A stretch of 64,000 nt of DNA from positions 186,001 through 250,000 of the forward strand of contig NZ_KI911784.1 of assembly GCF_000516515.1 (NCBI RefSeq). The letters run 5' to 3'. The number at the start of each line of letters is the position of its first letter. The stretch's first letter is position 1. Below are positions 18,865 to 28,655 of the stretch, in pieces. Made by a program: the position numbers and the translations under genes. This stretch comes from Chloroflexus sp. Y-396-1 (GTDB taxonomy: Bacteria > Chloroflexota > Chloroflexia > Chloroflexales > Chloroflexaceae). A model generated the notes under the pieces. It saw nothing but the letters and a program-made list of their open reading frames with translations, was not told the DNA's origin and ran no database searches.

Positions 18865-20796
18865 ATGCCCGACTTTCCGACCGAAGGTTCACCACCGTTC
18901 ATCAACCGGATGCTGACCGTCACCGAATGGCGAGACTACGTCGCTAACTATGATTTTGGTAAACTTGCACCGAGCCGCCTGGTCTTACACCACACCTACC
19001 GGCCAGATGAGGCTTCATGGCGTGGTTTAACAACCATGCGCGGGATTCAGCGATTTTACGCTGGAAAAGGCTGGACGGCTGGCCCCCATATTTTCGCCGG
19101 TCCCGATGGTATCTGGCTGGCCACGCCAATGTCGCAGATCGGGATTCACGCAGGCACCGGCAATGGATCGCTTGCCAAAGGCTGGTATTCGATAGGCCTT
19201 GAGATGGTCGGCTATTTCGATAAGGTCTTACCATCAGGGAAGGTCTGGGAGCATTCGCTGGCCGTGATGGGAGAACTCTCGCGCCGTCTGAAGATACCAC
19301 CGCGGCAGTTGATCTCGTTTCACCGCGACTATACCAATCAGAAGAGCTGTCCTGGCTGGGCAGTCACAAAAGAGTGGGTGTGGTCACAGGTAGAAGCGTA
19401 TCTCAATAACACCACACCGCCTGTCGTACCACCTGGTCAGATTGGCACCCCAACACCTGATGATGAACGATTGATCGAAGTGCTGCTCGAAGAGGGATAC
19501 AAGCATAAGACAAACGGTCAGGGTTACAACGCCGATTGGGCCTTCCACGTCTACGCCCTCGAACATCAGCTTGGGATGCCAATGGGACCAAGCGCACGCC
19601 TGAAAGTAGACGGAAAAGAATACAACTATCAACCGTTTGCCCGCGACACACTCTACTGTGAAGTACCTAACTGGGGCGACGTGAAGACGCTTAGTGAGTT
19701 GCTTGCTGGAAGTATTCCCGCAGGTGGTCTAGGACGGGCACTTCTGGAGGCAACTTATCAGGCTGGTGGTTCGCCGTTCCGCCCCGATTGGGCCTTTCAT
19801 CAATACGCTGTTGCTCAACGATTAGGGCCACCGGTTGGCAAAAGTGCGCAGATCACGGTTGACGGGAAGCAGTATGCGTACCAGGCGTTTGCAGTTGATA
19901 CCCTTTACAATCCGGTACCCAATTGGAAAGACGTGCGCCGGTTGAGTCAGATTGGTACAGCCACTGATCCGGCGACGATGAAACTCCGTGACGCACTGCT
20001 GACGGAAACTTACAAACAAGCCGGGACAACCTATCGACCCGATTGGGCGTTTCATCAACTGGCCCGGCAGTGGGCTATCGGTGTTCCACTGGCGAATAGC
20101 TATCAGATCACGCTCGAACAGACAACCTACGCTCTGCAACCATTTGCACTAGACGTTCTCTACAATGTGGTACCGAAGTGGAGCGAGGTGAAGCGTCTGA
20201 GTGACCTGGCCCGGCAGCACGGAATGCCGGTGTTGGGAACAGCAATACCAACAGAACCGGTCACAACCGGTGCCCGATTGACAACAACCGCTCAACCACC
20301 TATTGATGGTGAAATGACCATCATCCAGATAACACCGCCAGCACTGGCTTTCAGTGAGCGCGGTGGCGAGCGCGTAAGTATGGTTGTTCTGCACGCAATT
20401 CCCGGCGCCGTAACAGACACCATCGCCGCGATGACCGATTTTCATGCGCGCTTCGCCACTCATTACCTAATTGGACTCGATGGACGGATCTATCATCTGG
20501 TTGATGAAACCAAGGCAGCATGGCACGCTGGTTTCGCCATCAGCAGTGGAATACGTTACAACCTAAACCGGATCAGTATTGGAATTGCGCTTGAACGACC
20601 AGCCGGATGGCCAACGACAAGCAGCGTGGGTGATACCGTTGCACAGATACATGCACTCTGCTGGTTACTGCGTCAGCTCGATGCCCGCTACCAGTTGTCA
20701 CCCGATGCAATTGTACTCTGGACGAGTCTGGCCGGTAGTGATGATGAAGCACTGATAGGATTGCCGCTGGAGAGTCTGCGCGAAGCGTTGAAGTAA
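18865..20796 (+). CDS. Double N-acetylmuramoyl-L-alanine amidase-like protein with three internal repeats
   Basis: 643 residues, no obvious signal peptide. Residues ~30-180 form an amidase_2/PGRP domain with apparently intact zinc ligands (VLHHTYRP; then FHRDYTNQKSCPG). Residues ~200-450 contain three ~85-residue repeats, each with an RPDWAFHQYA-like motif, a xxYxYQxFAxDTLY motif and a VPxWxxVxRLS end. Residues ~490-640 are a second amidase-like domain (VVLHAIPGA, THYLIGLDGRIYHL, AWHAG) in which the second His/Cys ligand region is replaced (LWTSLAGSDDEA), so it is probably non-catalytic. Expected to act on peptidoglycan; the export route is unclear. 12 bp downstream of terC. Confidence 0.82.
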   Translation: MPDFPTEGSPPFINRMLTVTEWRDYVANYDFGKLAPSRLVLHHTYRPDEASWRGLTTMRGIQRFYAGKGWTAGPHIFAGPDGIWLATPMSQIGIHAGTGNGSLAKGWYSIGLEMVGYFDKVLPSGKVWEHSLAVMGELSRRLKIPPRQLISFHRDYTNQKSCPGWAVTKEWVWSQVEAYLNNTTPPVVPPGQIGTPTPDDERLIEVLLEEGYKHKTNGQGYNADWAFHVYALEHQLGMPMGPSARLKVDGKEYNYQPFARDTLYCEVPNWGDVKTLSELLAGSIPAGGLGRALLEATYQAGGSPFRPDWAFHQYAVAQRLGPPVGKSAQITVDGKQYAYQAFAVDTLYNPVPNWKDVRRLSQIGTATDPATMKLRDALLTETYKQAGTTYRPDWAFHQLARQWAIGVPLANSYQITLEQTTYALQPFALDVLYNVVPKWSEVKRLSDLARQHGMPVLGTAIPTEPVTTGARLTTTAQPPIDGEMTIIQITPPALAFSERGGERVSMVVLHAIPGAVTDTIAAMTDFHARFATHYLIGLDGRIYHLVDETKAAWHAGFAISSGIRYNLNRISIGIALERPAGWPTTSSVGDTVAQIHALCWLLRQLDARYQLSPDAIVLWTSLAGSDDEALIGLPLESLREALK

Positions 20797-20877
20797 AGAG
20801 GGTTGTTATCGGTCGCAGAAGTTATAACGGTACTTTCGCTATCGTGTTTGTGTTTCACCAGCGAATGACGGTAAGCT

Positions 20878-22818
20878 ATGAATCAACCAGGCTGGCGATG
20901 GCTTACGGGTTTGTTATTCATCCTTGCACTGTTCCTGGCGCCGACAGCACCGGTCAGGGCAGGGCCAAAGGTGGTTGGCGATGGTACAGCAACCAGTTGC
21001 ACGGCAACAGCCCTCGTCACAGCAGTTGCAGGTGGTGGTGAGATTTCGTTCAACTGTGGTGCGGTACCTCATACTATCGTGCTATCCACACCATTGACGA
21101 TTAATGCCCCTCAGACCATTATTGATGGTGGAGGTCTGATTACTTTACAAGGCGGTGGAGGGCGAATTATTGACCACTTCACTATCGGAAATATTGGTTC
21201 CAGTCGCCTTGAGCTGCGCAACCTGACCCTTATCGGTGGACGAGCTAGCGGAGGTGGTACCGATCAATCGGCTGTAAACGGCAGTGGTGGTGCAATACGA
21301 AGCTATTTTGCGGCAGCCAACCCTGCCTATACTCCCACGCTGGTGATTGATCGAGTCATTTTTCGTGATAATCAAACAACCCTGACGGCTGTGCCAGCAG
21401 GAAAGGACGCCTACGATTACGGCGGTGGGGCAATCTACAGTCGGGGAGGAGCCGTGATCGTAACAAACAGCCGCTTCGAGGGGAATCATGCAAACAACGG
21501 CGCCGGTGGCGCAATCCATCTGCTGCAAAGCAGTCTGCTAGTTGAAGATAGTGTGTTTGTGGGTAACACAGCTATCGGCGCCCGACCGCAAGATAGTCTG
21601 GGAGGTGCAATCTCGGCTGATGGGCTAGGTGGAGCAAATCGCACCTTACGCATCGTCCGCTGTCGCTTCCAGGATAACCGGGCTTACAATTCTGGCGGCG
21701 CAATCCATGCTAATCTGTACGAAGATAGTAGCAGCTTTGAAGTCATTGATAGCTCTTTCGTTGATAACGCGGTGATAGGCGGGAGTCGTGGACAAGGCGG
21801 CGCCATTGGCGGTGGTGGTACAAATATTGGTGCGGGTACCGGCAATCCAGTGGTATTGATCAGTGGCAGTCTGTTTCACGCTAATCGAGCCCAGCGTACA
21901 CCAGGAGCCGATGCAAACCCGCGTGAAGATGGTTCGGGTGGAGCAATTGCCTTTCCGCAACAGGTTCGTCTGCGCATTGTCAATTCAACTTTCGTTGCTA
22001 ATCGCGCAGAAGGAACCGGTATCAATGCAAACGGTGGTGCGCTTTACGTGCTGAACAACCGTCCTGAGCCGTTTGTTATTGAGTCCAGCACATTTGCCGG
22101 GAATTATGCCGGTTGGGTTGGTGGCGCAATCAGTCATTCGGGAAACGGCAGTGTCAGCAACAGTCTCTTTGCCTACAATACTGCCGACAACGGTGGTAAT
22201 GGCTGGAGGATTCAGCAGCATTGTTCGCGTGAGCTAACGCATGATGGTCTTAGCCTACAATATCCACCTCGCCTCACTAGCGCTAATTTCTGGAACGATG
22301 TGACCTGTTTTGCAGGGAAGAGTGCCCCAACTCAGACTGGTGATAGTCAATTTCGTGATCCATTGCTTCAACCACTGCGTAATAACGGTGGACCGACTCT
22401 GACGATGGCCATTCTCACCGACAGCCCGGCGCGTGATGCTGGCAGTGGCTGTCCAGCAACCGACCAGCGTGGGATAAGCCGTCCGCAGCTTAACGCCTGT
22501 GATCTTGGCGCCTTTGAATTACACGTGTCTTTGATCGCTACTCCACCGTTAGTTACTCGTAATCAGCCCCCACCGCTACTTTTCTTACACGGGGTGGATT
22601 TTACCAGCTCAACTCAGGCCTTCATCAACGGACAAGCACGTTCGACTACATTGCTCAGTAGCCAGCAATTACAGGTCACATTGACTATCACCGATGTTGC
22701 TAATCTGGGTTCGCTAAGCATTACTCTAAGCGGCCCTGGTAGCGCAATTGGTGCAGCAGAAGTGTTGGTCGTTGATACAGTTTATAGTGCCTATCTACCG
22801 ATGATTATCACGAACTAA
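20878..22818 (+). CDS. Secreted right-handed beta-helix protein (choice-of-anchor Q type)
   Basis: 646 residues. N-terminal signal peptide (LLFILALFLAPTAPVRA). The central ~500 residues are a parallel beta-helix rich in GGAI/GGAIxS and N-x-A motifs (SGGGTDQSAVNGSGGAI, SSFVDNAVIGGSRGQGGAIGG), ending with PARDAGSGCPATDQRGISRP, the hallmark end of choice-of-anchor Q proteins. A C-terminal IPT/TIG-like domain (LFLHGVDFTSSTQAFINGQ) follows, and the protein ends with SAYLPMIITN. Likely an extracellular or surface adhesin-like protein. No enzymatic residues can be assigned. Confidence 0.82.
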   Translation: MNQPGWRWLTGLLFILALFLAPTAPVRAGPKVVGDGTATSCTATALVTAVAGGGEISFNCGAVPHTIVLSTPLTINAPQTIIDGGGLITLQGGGGRIIDHFTIGNIGSSRLELRNLTLIGGRASGGGTDQSAVNGSGGAIRSYFAAANPAYTPTLVIDRVIFRDNQTTLTAVPAGKDAYDYGGGAIYSRGGAVIVTNSRFEGNHANNGAGGAIHLLQSSLLVEDSVFVGNTAIGARPQDSLGGAISADGLGGANRTLRIVRCRFQDNRAYNSGGAIHANLYEDSSSFEVIDSSFVDNAVIGGSRGQGGAIGGGGTNIGAGTGNPVVLISGSLFHANRAQRTPGADANPREDGSGGAIAFPQQVRLRIVNSTFVANRAEGTGINANGGALYVLNNRPEPFVIESSTFAGNYAGWVGGAISHSGNGSVSNSLFAYNTADNGGNGWRIQQHCSRELTHDGLSLQYPPRLTSANFWNDVTCFAGKSAPTQTGDSQFRDPLLQPLRNNGGPTLTMAILTDSPARDAGSGCPATDQRGISRPQLNACDLGAFELHVSLIATPPLVTRNQPPPLLFLHGVDFTSSTQAFINGQARSTTLLSSQQLQVTLTITDVANLGSLSITLSGPGSAIGAAEVLVVDTVYSAYLPMIITN

Positions 22819-23127
22819 CACATAACACAAAAGGCAGCCCCACAGGAAAGCTGTGTGGGTTGACACGCAGGCATCAACAATATCTGCTTTCAGAGCCTAT
22901 CCGACATAACATCACAATAGATGAACCTCGGCGATGGATGCAATGCGATTCGCGAGGAGGGCCGAAGCGATGCCTCGCCCTTGCCGGTATCCGCGACGAT
23001 GGTCACGGGAGCGCCGATCCGACCTCATCTGTTGGAGCAGCAGATCGGTTGGGGCGCAGCGCTGCTGCACCCGTCCATCCGTTTGATTCGGAGTTGTCGT
23101 ATCCAAATACTACTCATCCTGCGAATG

Positions 23128-23182
23128 TTCACCTTAATTTAACATTTTCTTAATCATCCAATGATACTTCCTTAAATCAACC
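23128..23182 (+). promoter_or_regulatory. Candidate Pho box: five 11-bp direct repeats
   Basis: In exact 11-bp register: TTCACCTTAAT (23128), TTAACATTTTC (23139), TTAATCATCCA (23150), ATGATACTTCC (23161, degenerate) and TTAAATCAACC (23172). The core TTMACA at 11-bp spacing is the pattern bound by PhoP/PhoB-type regulators. It lies 145 bp before the pstS ATG, with a TGTATCGTATT stretch (23185-23195) as a possible -10. Sequence pattern seen directly; regulator inferred. Confidence 0.7.
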
Positions 23183-23251
23183 CTTGTATCGTATTGGCGC
23201 AAGCGTCACTCACTGCGTTCCTTAGAGTGTCGCACCAGGAAGTGTAACAAG

Positions 23252-23272
23252 CCGGGCAACGAGTTGCCCCGG
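23252..23272 (+). other. Hairpin in the pstS leader
   Basis: CCGGGCAA and TTGCCCCGG pair with one bulged C around CGAG, followed by TCTTT. Could be an mRNA-stabilising or attenuating structure in the phosphate operon leader. Confidence 0.4.
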
Positions 23273-23326
23273 TCTTTAGGGACGCTTGCAAAGTTGCAGA
23301 TAGTAGCTGAAGGAGAAGTATCAGGT

Positions 23327-25417
23327 ATGGTACGAAACGTGAAACGATGGATCTACGGTCTTATGTTGATGGCACTGATCGTGCCGGTGATCGCAGCTTG
23401 TGGCGGTCAGCCAACTGCTCAGCCCACGGCGGCGCCCGCACCCACGGCGGCGCCGGCACCCACAGCGGCGCCCGCGCCCACGGCGGCGCCCGCGCCCACG
23501 GCGGCGCCTGCACCTACAGCGGCTCCGGACTCTGGTCTAGCTAGCTTGAGCGGCGACATTCTCATCGATGGTTCATCGACAGTCTATCCGGTGACGGCGG
23601 CAGCCGCAGAAGAATTCTCGAAGCTCGCCCCGAATGTGCGGGTCAGTGTCGGAATTTCCGGTACCGGTGGCGGGTTCAAGAAGTTCTGCAACGGCGAGAC
23701 CGACATCTCGAATGCGTCACGGCCAATCAGGCAGGAGGAACAAGAGGCCTGCGCCAAGAATGGCATTGAGTTCATTGAGCTACCGGTCGCTTACGATGGT
23801 CTCTCGGTGATTATCAGCCCACAGAACAATTGGGTGACCTGTCTGACCGTGGCCGAGCTGAAGAAGATGTGGGAACCAGAGGCGCAGGGCGTGATCACGA
23901 ACTGGAAACAAATTCGTGACAGCTTCCCTGACCGACCGCTCGTGCTGTTCGGTGCGGGTACCGACTCTGGGACATTCGACTACTTCACCGAGGCGATTAA
24001 CGGCAAGGCCAAGGCAAGCCGTGGCGATTACCAGGCCACCGAAGACGACAACGTGACGATTGTCGGCGTGAGTGGTGATGTCAATGCCATCGGGTATCTG
24101 GGCTACGCCTACGTCGTCGAGAACCCAGGCAAGATCAAGCCGATTGCTATCGACGGTGGCAAGGGCTGTGTCGAGCCGAGCTTCGAGACGATTGCCAACG
24201 GCACCTATATCCCGCTGTCACGTCCGTTGTTCATCTACGTGAACAAGAAGGCGGCTGAGCGGCCGGAGGTACAGGCGTTCGTCAATTACTACCTCAGCCC
24301 AGAGTTCACACCGATCATTCAGACCCCCCAGGTCGGCTATGTCAAGCTGTCAGACCAACTCTACACCGCCATTGCCAAGCGCTTTAACGACCGCGTCGTA
24401 GGCACGCTGGTGCGCCCCGGTGAGGAAGTCGGTCTCACACTTGATCGATACTTGACCGGTGAACTGCCATCGAGCGTACCAACCTTCGATTACACCAAGC
24501 TGAGCGGCGACATTCTCATCGATGGTTCATCGACGGTCTATCCGGTGACGGCGGCAGCCGCAGAAGAATTCTCGAAGCTCGCCCCGAATGTGCGGGTCAG
24601 TGTCGGAATTTCCGGTACCGGTGGCGGGTTCAAGAAGTTCTGCAACGGCGAGACCGACATCTCGAATGCGTCACGGCCAATCAGGCAGGAGGAACAAGAG
24701 GCCTGCGCCAAGAATGGCATTGAGTTCATTGAGCTACCGGTCGCTTACGATGGTCTCTCGGTGATTATCAGCCCACAGAACAATTGGGTGACCTGTCTGA
24801 CCGTGGCCGAGCTGAAGAAGATGTGGGAACCAGAGGCGCAGGGCGTGATCACGAACTGGAAACAAATTCGTGACAGCTTCCCCGACCGACCGCTCGTGCT
24901 GTTCGGTGCGGGTACCGACTCTGGGACATTCGACTACTTCACCGAGGCGATTAACGGCAAGGCCAAGGCAAGCCGTGGCGATTACCAGGCCACCGAAGAC
25001 GACAACGTGACGATTGTCGGCGTGAGTGGTGATGTCAATGCCATCGGGTATCTGGGCTACGCCTACGTCGTCGAGAACCCAGGCAAGATCAAGCCGATTG
25101 CTATCGACGGTGGCAAGGGCTGTGTCGAGCCGAGCTTCGAGACGATTGCCAACGGCACCTATATCCCGCTGTCACGTCCGTTGTTCATCTACGTGAACAA
25201 GAAGGCGGCTGAGCGGCCGGAGGTACAGGCGTTCGTCAATTACTACCTCAGCCCAGAGTTCACACCGATCATTCAGACCCCCCAGGTCGGCTATGTCAAG
25301 CTGTCAGACCAACTCTACACCGCCATTGCCAAGCGCTTTAACGACCGCGTTGTAGGCACGCTGGTGAAGCCCGGTGAAGAGGTTGGGTTAACACTTGACC
25401 GTTATTTAGGTAAGTAA
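23327..25417 (+). CDS. pstS: PstS phosphate-binding lipoprotein, tandem-duplicated
   Basis: 696 residues from the ATG at 23327 (AAGGAGAAG upstream). Lipoprotein signal with VIAACGG lipobox, then a linker of six PAPTAA-like repeats. Two PstS solute-binding domains follow head to tail: copy 1 from residue ~74, copy 2 from residue ~392. Both begin [15 protein letters not shown] and have SGTGGGF and GADTSGTF-like phosphate-binding loops (here [10 protein letters not shown]). The copies are identical at protein level over about 300 residues apart from one Arg/Lys, with only a few silent base changes; period 954 bp. Ordinary PstS has one domain. First gene of the high-affinity phosphate uptake operon. 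Confidence 0.96.
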   Translation: MVRNVKRWIYGLMLMALIVPVIAACGGQPTAQPTAAPAPTAAPAPTAAPAPTAAPAPTAAPAPTAAPDSGLASLSGDILIDGSSTVYPVTAAAAEEFSKLAPNVRVSVGISGTGGGFKKFCNGETDISNASRPIRQEEQEACAKNGIEFIELPVAYDGLSVIISPQNNWVTCLTVAELKKMWEPEAQGVITNWKQIRDSFPDRPLVLFGAGTDSGTFDYFTEAINGKAKASRGDYQATEDDNVTIVGVSGDVNAIGYLGYAYVVENPGKIKPIAIDGGKGCVEPSFETIANGTYIPLSRPLFIYVNKKAAERPEVQAFVNYYLSPEFTPIIQTPQVGYVKLSDQLYTAIAKRFNDRVVGTLVRPGEEVGLTLDRYLTGELPSSVPTFDYTKLSGDILIDGSSTVYPVTAAAAEEFSKLAPNVRVSVGISGTGGGFKKFCNGETDISNASRPIRQEEQEACAKNGIEFIELPVAYDGLSVIISPQNNWVTCLTVAELKKMWEPEAQGVITNWKQIRDSFPDRPLVLFGAGTDSGTFDYFTEAINGKAKASRGDYQATEDDNVTIVGVSGDVNAIGYLGYAYVVENPGKIKPIAIDGGKGCVEPSFETIANGTYIPLSRPLFIYVNKKAAERPEVQAFVNYYLSPEFTPIIQTPQVGYVKLSDQLYTAIAKRFNDRVVGTLVKPGEEVGLTLDRYLGK
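23547..25407 (+). repeat. 954-bp near-identical tandem duplication inside pstS
   Basis: Copy 1 begins at 23547 and copy 2 at 24501, an offset of 954 bp (318 codons). Bases are almost identical until about 24411/25365. Only isolated differences are visible (a/g in the first Val codon, t/c in the PDRP codon region, c/t near GVV), after which the copies diverge into different endings. Copy 1 ends in a linker ([13 protein letters not shown]) and copy 2 in the stop. Confidence 0.95.
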
Positions 25418-25430
25418 ATCAGTTGGCACG

Positions 25431-25463
25431 GTATGAGCAAGGGTTTCTCTCCCTTGCTCATAC
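25431..25463 (+). terminator. 13-bp perfect hairpin between pstS and pstC
   Basis: GTATGAGCAAGGG pairs perfectly with CCCTTGCTCATAC around a 7-base loop, without a following U-run. It sits 14 bp after pstS and 58 bp before pstC. It probably protects the pstS message or partly terminates, giving more binding protein than permease. Confidence 0.7.
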
Positions 25464-25520
25464 GTCATCTCTATGGTAGGCTAGAGATGGTACGTTGAAA
25501 CACTTTCCAGGGAGGATTAC

Positions 25521-26435
25521 GTGGCTGTTACTGACCTCCAAAAACAATCGAGCTTCTTGCGTAACACTCGCGAAAAACTGATCCAGGTTGCATTGCTACT
25601 CGCTGCTACTGTTTCTATTCTGACAACGATAGGCATTGTCTTCTCACTCTTGTTTGAAACTATTGCCTTCTTTAGAGAAGTTTCTATCATTGAATTTCTC
25701 ACCGAAACTGAGTGGACGCCTCTCTTTTCAGTAAAGAAGTATGGTATCTGGCCACTATTATCGGCAACATTGTTAACCTCGGCGATTGCCCTATTAGTAG
25801 CAGTACCTCTGGGGTTGGTAGCAGCTATTTTTCTCAGTGAATTTGCTTCTGACAATGTCCGCCGAACGATTAAGCCATTGCTAGAGATTCTGGCCGGTAT
25901 TCCGACCGTCGTATACGGCTATTTTGCCTTAACTACAGTTACCCCGTTTCTTAAAAACTTTATCCCAACCCTAAGCATTTTCAATTCACTCAGCGCTGGG
26001 ATTGTTATGGGTGTTATGCTCATCCCATATGTTGCGTCGCTTAGTGAAGATTCACTCTCGGCGGTACCTAATTCGTTACGGGAAGCCGCTTATGGTCTAG
26101 GTTCTACCCGCTTTGAAGTGGCAACCCGTGTCGTAGCACCAGCCGCCATTTCAGGCATAGTAGCCTCGATAGTATTGGCCTTCTCGCGAGCCGTGGGTGA
26201 AACGATGATCGTGGCAATCGCGGCTGGACAGAATCCACGCTTCACATTTGATCCGACAGTCCCCGTCATGACGATGACCTCATACATCGTACAGGTCAGT
26301 CTTGGTGATACTCCGTATGGTTCATTGAGTTATTACACGCTGTACGCGGTTGGTTTTACCCTATTTCTCTTTACATTCATCCTCAACATCTTCAGCTACT
26401 GGATGGTTCGCAAGTTTCGGGAGGTCTACGATTAA
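25521..26435 (+). CDS. pstC: Phosphate ABC transporter permease PstC
   Basis: 304 residues, GTG start after GGGAGG. Six membrane helices; the motifs [20 protein letters not shown] and [28 protein letters not shown] (EAA loop docking on PstB) define PstC. It pairs with PstA in the membrane to move phosphate delivered by PstS. Its last base overlaps the pstA start (TAATG). Confidence 0.96.
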   Translation: MAVTDLQKQSSFLRNTREKLIQVALLLAATVSILTTIGIVFSLLFETIAFFREVSIIEFLTETEWTPLFSVKKYGIWPLLSATLLTSAIALLVAVPLGLVAAIFLSEFASDNVRRTIKPLLEILAGIPTVVYGYFALTTVTPFLKNFIPTLSIFNSLSAGIVMGVMLIPYVASLSEDSLSAVPNSLREAAYGLGSTRFEVATRVVAPAAISGIVASIVLAFSRAVGETMIVAIAAGQNPRFTFDPTVPVMTMTSYIVQVSLGDTPYGSLSYYTLYAVGFTLFLFTFILNIFSYWMVRKFREVYD

Positions 26436-27391
26436 TGTCTACACAGGAACGACTTCGGGATAACGCCAAGGAGGCGGCTGAACTGATCACCAGCACCACC
26501 GATACGGTAGATCGAGGAAGCGGCAATCTAAAATGGCGTCACTTCAAAGGGACAATCTTATCTGTCCTTGGCTGGGCCAGTATCATTTTTGGCCTGGGTG
26601 TTCTGGCGATTCTAATCATTGACGTGATCAACCGAGCAACTGGTATCTTTACCGGTGGTCAGAACTGGTTAACCTGGGATTTTTTCAATAACTTCGACTC
26701 GCGATTTGCGCAGCGGGCCGGGGCGAGAGCTGCTATTGTTGGTACCCTCTACACAATTTCGCTCACAATCCTTTTTGCATTTCCATTAGGTGTAGCAGCA
26801 GCAATTTATCTTGAAGAGTATGCAAACGACAACTGGTTTACCCGGTTAGTTGAGATTAATATTAGTAATCTAGCAGCCGTTCCCTCCATTATTTACGGCT
26901 TGCTCGGATTGCAAGTGTTTGCCCGCTGGCTCATGCTCGGTCGTAGTATCATAACCGGTGCGCTAACCCTGGCCCTCCTAGTCGTGCCAATTATCATCGT
27001 GGCCTCTCGCGAATCAATTCGTGCTGTTCCGCTAAGCCTGCGTCAGGCCAGTTACGCCCTCGGCGCGACTCGCTGGCAAACAACCTGGTATGTTGTACTC
27101 CCGCAAGCAATTGGCGGCATCCTCACCGGCAGTATTCTGGCCGTTTCACGGGCTATTGGTGAAACAGCACCACTGATCACGATCGGGGCGCTGACATTCG
27201 TGCCATTCCTGCCACGCAATCTCTTCGACATTTTCACAGTGTTACCCATCCAGATTTTCAACTGGACCTCGCGACCGCAAGATGATTTCCGTGCACTGGC
27301 GGCTGCCGGTATTGTGGTATTGCTGGCAATTTTGCTAACCATCAACGCACTGGCGATCTATCTGCGTATCCGTTACCAGAAACGTTATTAG
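26435..27391 (+). CDS. pstA: Phosphate ABC transporter permease PstA
   Basis: 318 residues. About 40 extra N-terminal residues (polar, [18 protein letters not shown]) precede the first membrane helix. Six helices; [18 protein letters not shown] and [28 protein letters not shown] (EAA loop) are typical of PstA. Translationally coupled to pstC by TAATG. Confidence 0.96.
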   Translation: MSTQERLRDNAKEAAELITSTTDTVDRGSGNLKWRHFKGTILSVLGWASIIFGLGVLAILIIDVINRATGIFTGGQNWLTWDFFNNFDSRFAQRAGARAAIVGTLYTISLTILFAFPLGVAAAIYLEEYANDNWFTRLVEINISNLAAVPSIIYGLLGLQVFARWLMLGRSIITGALTLALLVVPIIIVASRESIRAVPLSLRQASYALGATRWQTTWYVVLPQAIGGILTGSILAVSRAIGETAPLITIGALTFVPFLPRNLFDIFTVLPIQIFNWTSRPQDDFRALAAAGIVVLLAILLTINALAIYLRIRYQKRY

Positions 27392-27409
27392 TACAAGTGA
27401 AGGTTAGCG

Positions 27410-28210
27410 ATGACAGTTCACGATCTCGAACGAAATAACCCTAATGCGCTTGAAGCGCGAAACATGAGCGTCTATTATGGCTCATTTCGAGCCGTCAAAA
27501 ACGTTAATCTGGCAATTGAGAAGAACCGCATCACAGCGTTAATCGGACCTTCAGGCTGTGGTAAGAGCACCGTGTTGCGCTCCTTCAATCGCATGAACGA
27601 TCTGGTACCCTCGGCACGGGTTGAAGGTGAAGTGCTCTTCCACGGAGAAAACATCTATGCACCAGGCGTTGATCCGGTCAATGTACGGCGGCGAATTGGA
27701 ATGGTTTTTCAGAAACCCAACCCGTTCCCTAAGAGCATCTACGAGAATGTAGCCTACGGCCCGCGCGTCAATGGCTGGCGCCTCTCGAAACGCGAGATGG
27801 ATGAACTGGTCGAACGATCACTGCGCGGTGCTGCGTTGTGGGATGAAGTTAAAGATAAGCTAAATCAGAACGGGTTATCACTGTCGGGCGGTCAGCAGCA
27901 ACGCCTCTGCATCGCCCGTGCTCTCGCGATAGAGCCGGAAGTGATTCTCATGGATGAGCCATGCTCGGCACTTGACCCAATTTCGACCCTGAAGATTGAA
28001 GAGTTAATGTTCGAGCTGCGTCGGAACTACACGATCGTGATCGTCACCCACAATATGCAGCAAGCATCACGAGCTTCTGACTATACTGCTTTCTTCCTAA
28101 TGGACAATGATCGGGCTGGTCAATTGATCGAATACGGACCAACCGCACAGATCTTCCAGAATCCGAAAGACGAGCGTACTGAGCAGTACATCTCGGGCCG
28201 GTTTGGATAA
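27410..28210 (+). CDS. pstB: Phosphate ABC transporter ATPase PstB
   Basis: 266 residues. Walker [10 protein letters not shown], the PstB-specific [18 protein letters not shown] segment, signature [16 protein letters not shown] and Walker [14 protein letters not shown]. Energises phosphate import. No phoU follows; the operon ends at a strong hairpin at 28310-28342. Confidence 0.97.
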   Translation: MTVHDLERNNPNALEARNMSVYYGSFRAVKNVNLAIEKNRITALIGPSGCGKSTVLRSFNRMNDLVPSARVEGEVLFHGENIYAPGVDPVNVRRRIGMVFQKPNPFPKSIYENVAYGPRVNGWRLSKREMDELVERSLRGAALWDEVKDKLNQNGLSLSGGQQQRLCIARALAIEPEVILMDEPCSALDPISTLKIEELMFELRRNYTIVIVTHNMQQASRASDYTAFFLMDNDRAGQLIEYGPTAQIFQNPKDERTEQYISGRFG

Positions 28211-28268
28211 TCTGAACGTGCTCGCCATTCCTCGCGAACGTCGCTGGCTTGCACGGCGACGTTTCTGT

Positions 28269-28297
28269 TTGCACGACACCATCGTATCGGCTATAAT
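28269..28297 (+). promoter_or_regulatory. Near-consensus promoter inside the pstB-rpmB convergent spacer
   Basis: TTGCAC (28269-28274), 17-bp spacer, TATAAT (28292-28297). The start site would be about 28304, just before the 28310 hairpin. A transcript that passed the hairpin would be antisense to rpmB and could reach degV. Confidence 0.5.
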
Positions 28298-28309
28298 GAG
28301 AAAAAGCGC

Positions 28310-28342
28310 AGAGGCCAGCGTCCCTGCCGGACACTGGCCTCT
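28310..28342. terminator. Bidirectional hairpin between pstB and rpmB
   Basis: AGAGGCCAGCGTCC (28310-28323) pairs with GGACACTGGCCTCT (28329-28342) with one mismatch around CTGCC. It lies between two convergent genes. AAAAAGCG precedes it, which gives a U-rich tail only for minus-strand (rpmB) transcripts. Confidence 0.75.
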
Positions 28343-28365
28343 CGTAATGAGGATCGGCGATCAGC

Positions 28366-28551
28366 TTAGCGAGTCTTCGCCAATGTACGCATACAACGAG
28401 TGCAAATCCGTACTTGAACCGATTGACCATCGGCAGTCATCAGCTTCGTCTTCTGAATATTGGGGCGCCACATACGGTTTGTCCGGCGTTTCGAGAAGCT
28501 GACATTATGTCCAAATGAAGGTTTTTTACCACAGAGTTCACACATTGCCAT
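28366..28551 (-). CDS. rpmB: 50S ribosomal protein bL28
   Basis: 61 residues from the ATG at 28551, with GGAG at good spacing; a second ATG two codons later is possible. Typical bL28: CELCGKKPSFGHNVSFSKRRTNRMWRPNIQ, with a C-terminal ICTRCMRTL. Four cysteines (C..C near the start, C..C near the end) indicate the zinc-binding C+ form. Transcribed alone from a TATAAT promoter. Confidence 0.96.
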   Translation of the reverse strand: MAMCELCGKKPSFGHNVSFSKRRTNRMWRPNIQKTKLMTADGQSVQVRICTRCMRTLAKTR

Positions 28552-28586
28552 AGTATTACACTCCGAAAGATACAAGATCGTTTGTA

Positions 28587-28592
28587 ATTATA
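28587..28592 (-). promoter_or_regulatory. -10 element of rpmB
   Basis: TATAAT on the minus strand, 35 bp upstream of the rpmB ATG; the -35 is not well defined. Confidence 0.5.
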
Positions 28593-28655
28593 CTCTGTGA
28601 GACTATACCATATTGCATTCGCTTTGGCAAACCGCACCCAGAGACAGGGTAGACC

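Larger units (their letters stand above)
22819..23326. other. Gene-free 508-bp region upstream of pstS
   Basis: Holds a bulged hairpin after the beta-helix gene (CCCCACAG, 22838-22845, with CTGTGTGGG, 22851-22859), a stretch of moderately GC-rich sequence without a credible gene, the candidate Pho box (23128-23182), and a leader hairpin at 23252-23272. Confidence 0.6.

Noticed and set aside
22860-23153. Frame between the beta-helix gene and pstS.
   Set aside because: No family resemblance; it runs into the candidate Pho box and has no good start.
23547-25407. pstS duplication taken as an assembly artefact.
   Set aside because: The copies keep one reading frame, differ at several bases, and have distinct ends and linker. 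An artefact would not give an in-frame fusion with divergent termini.
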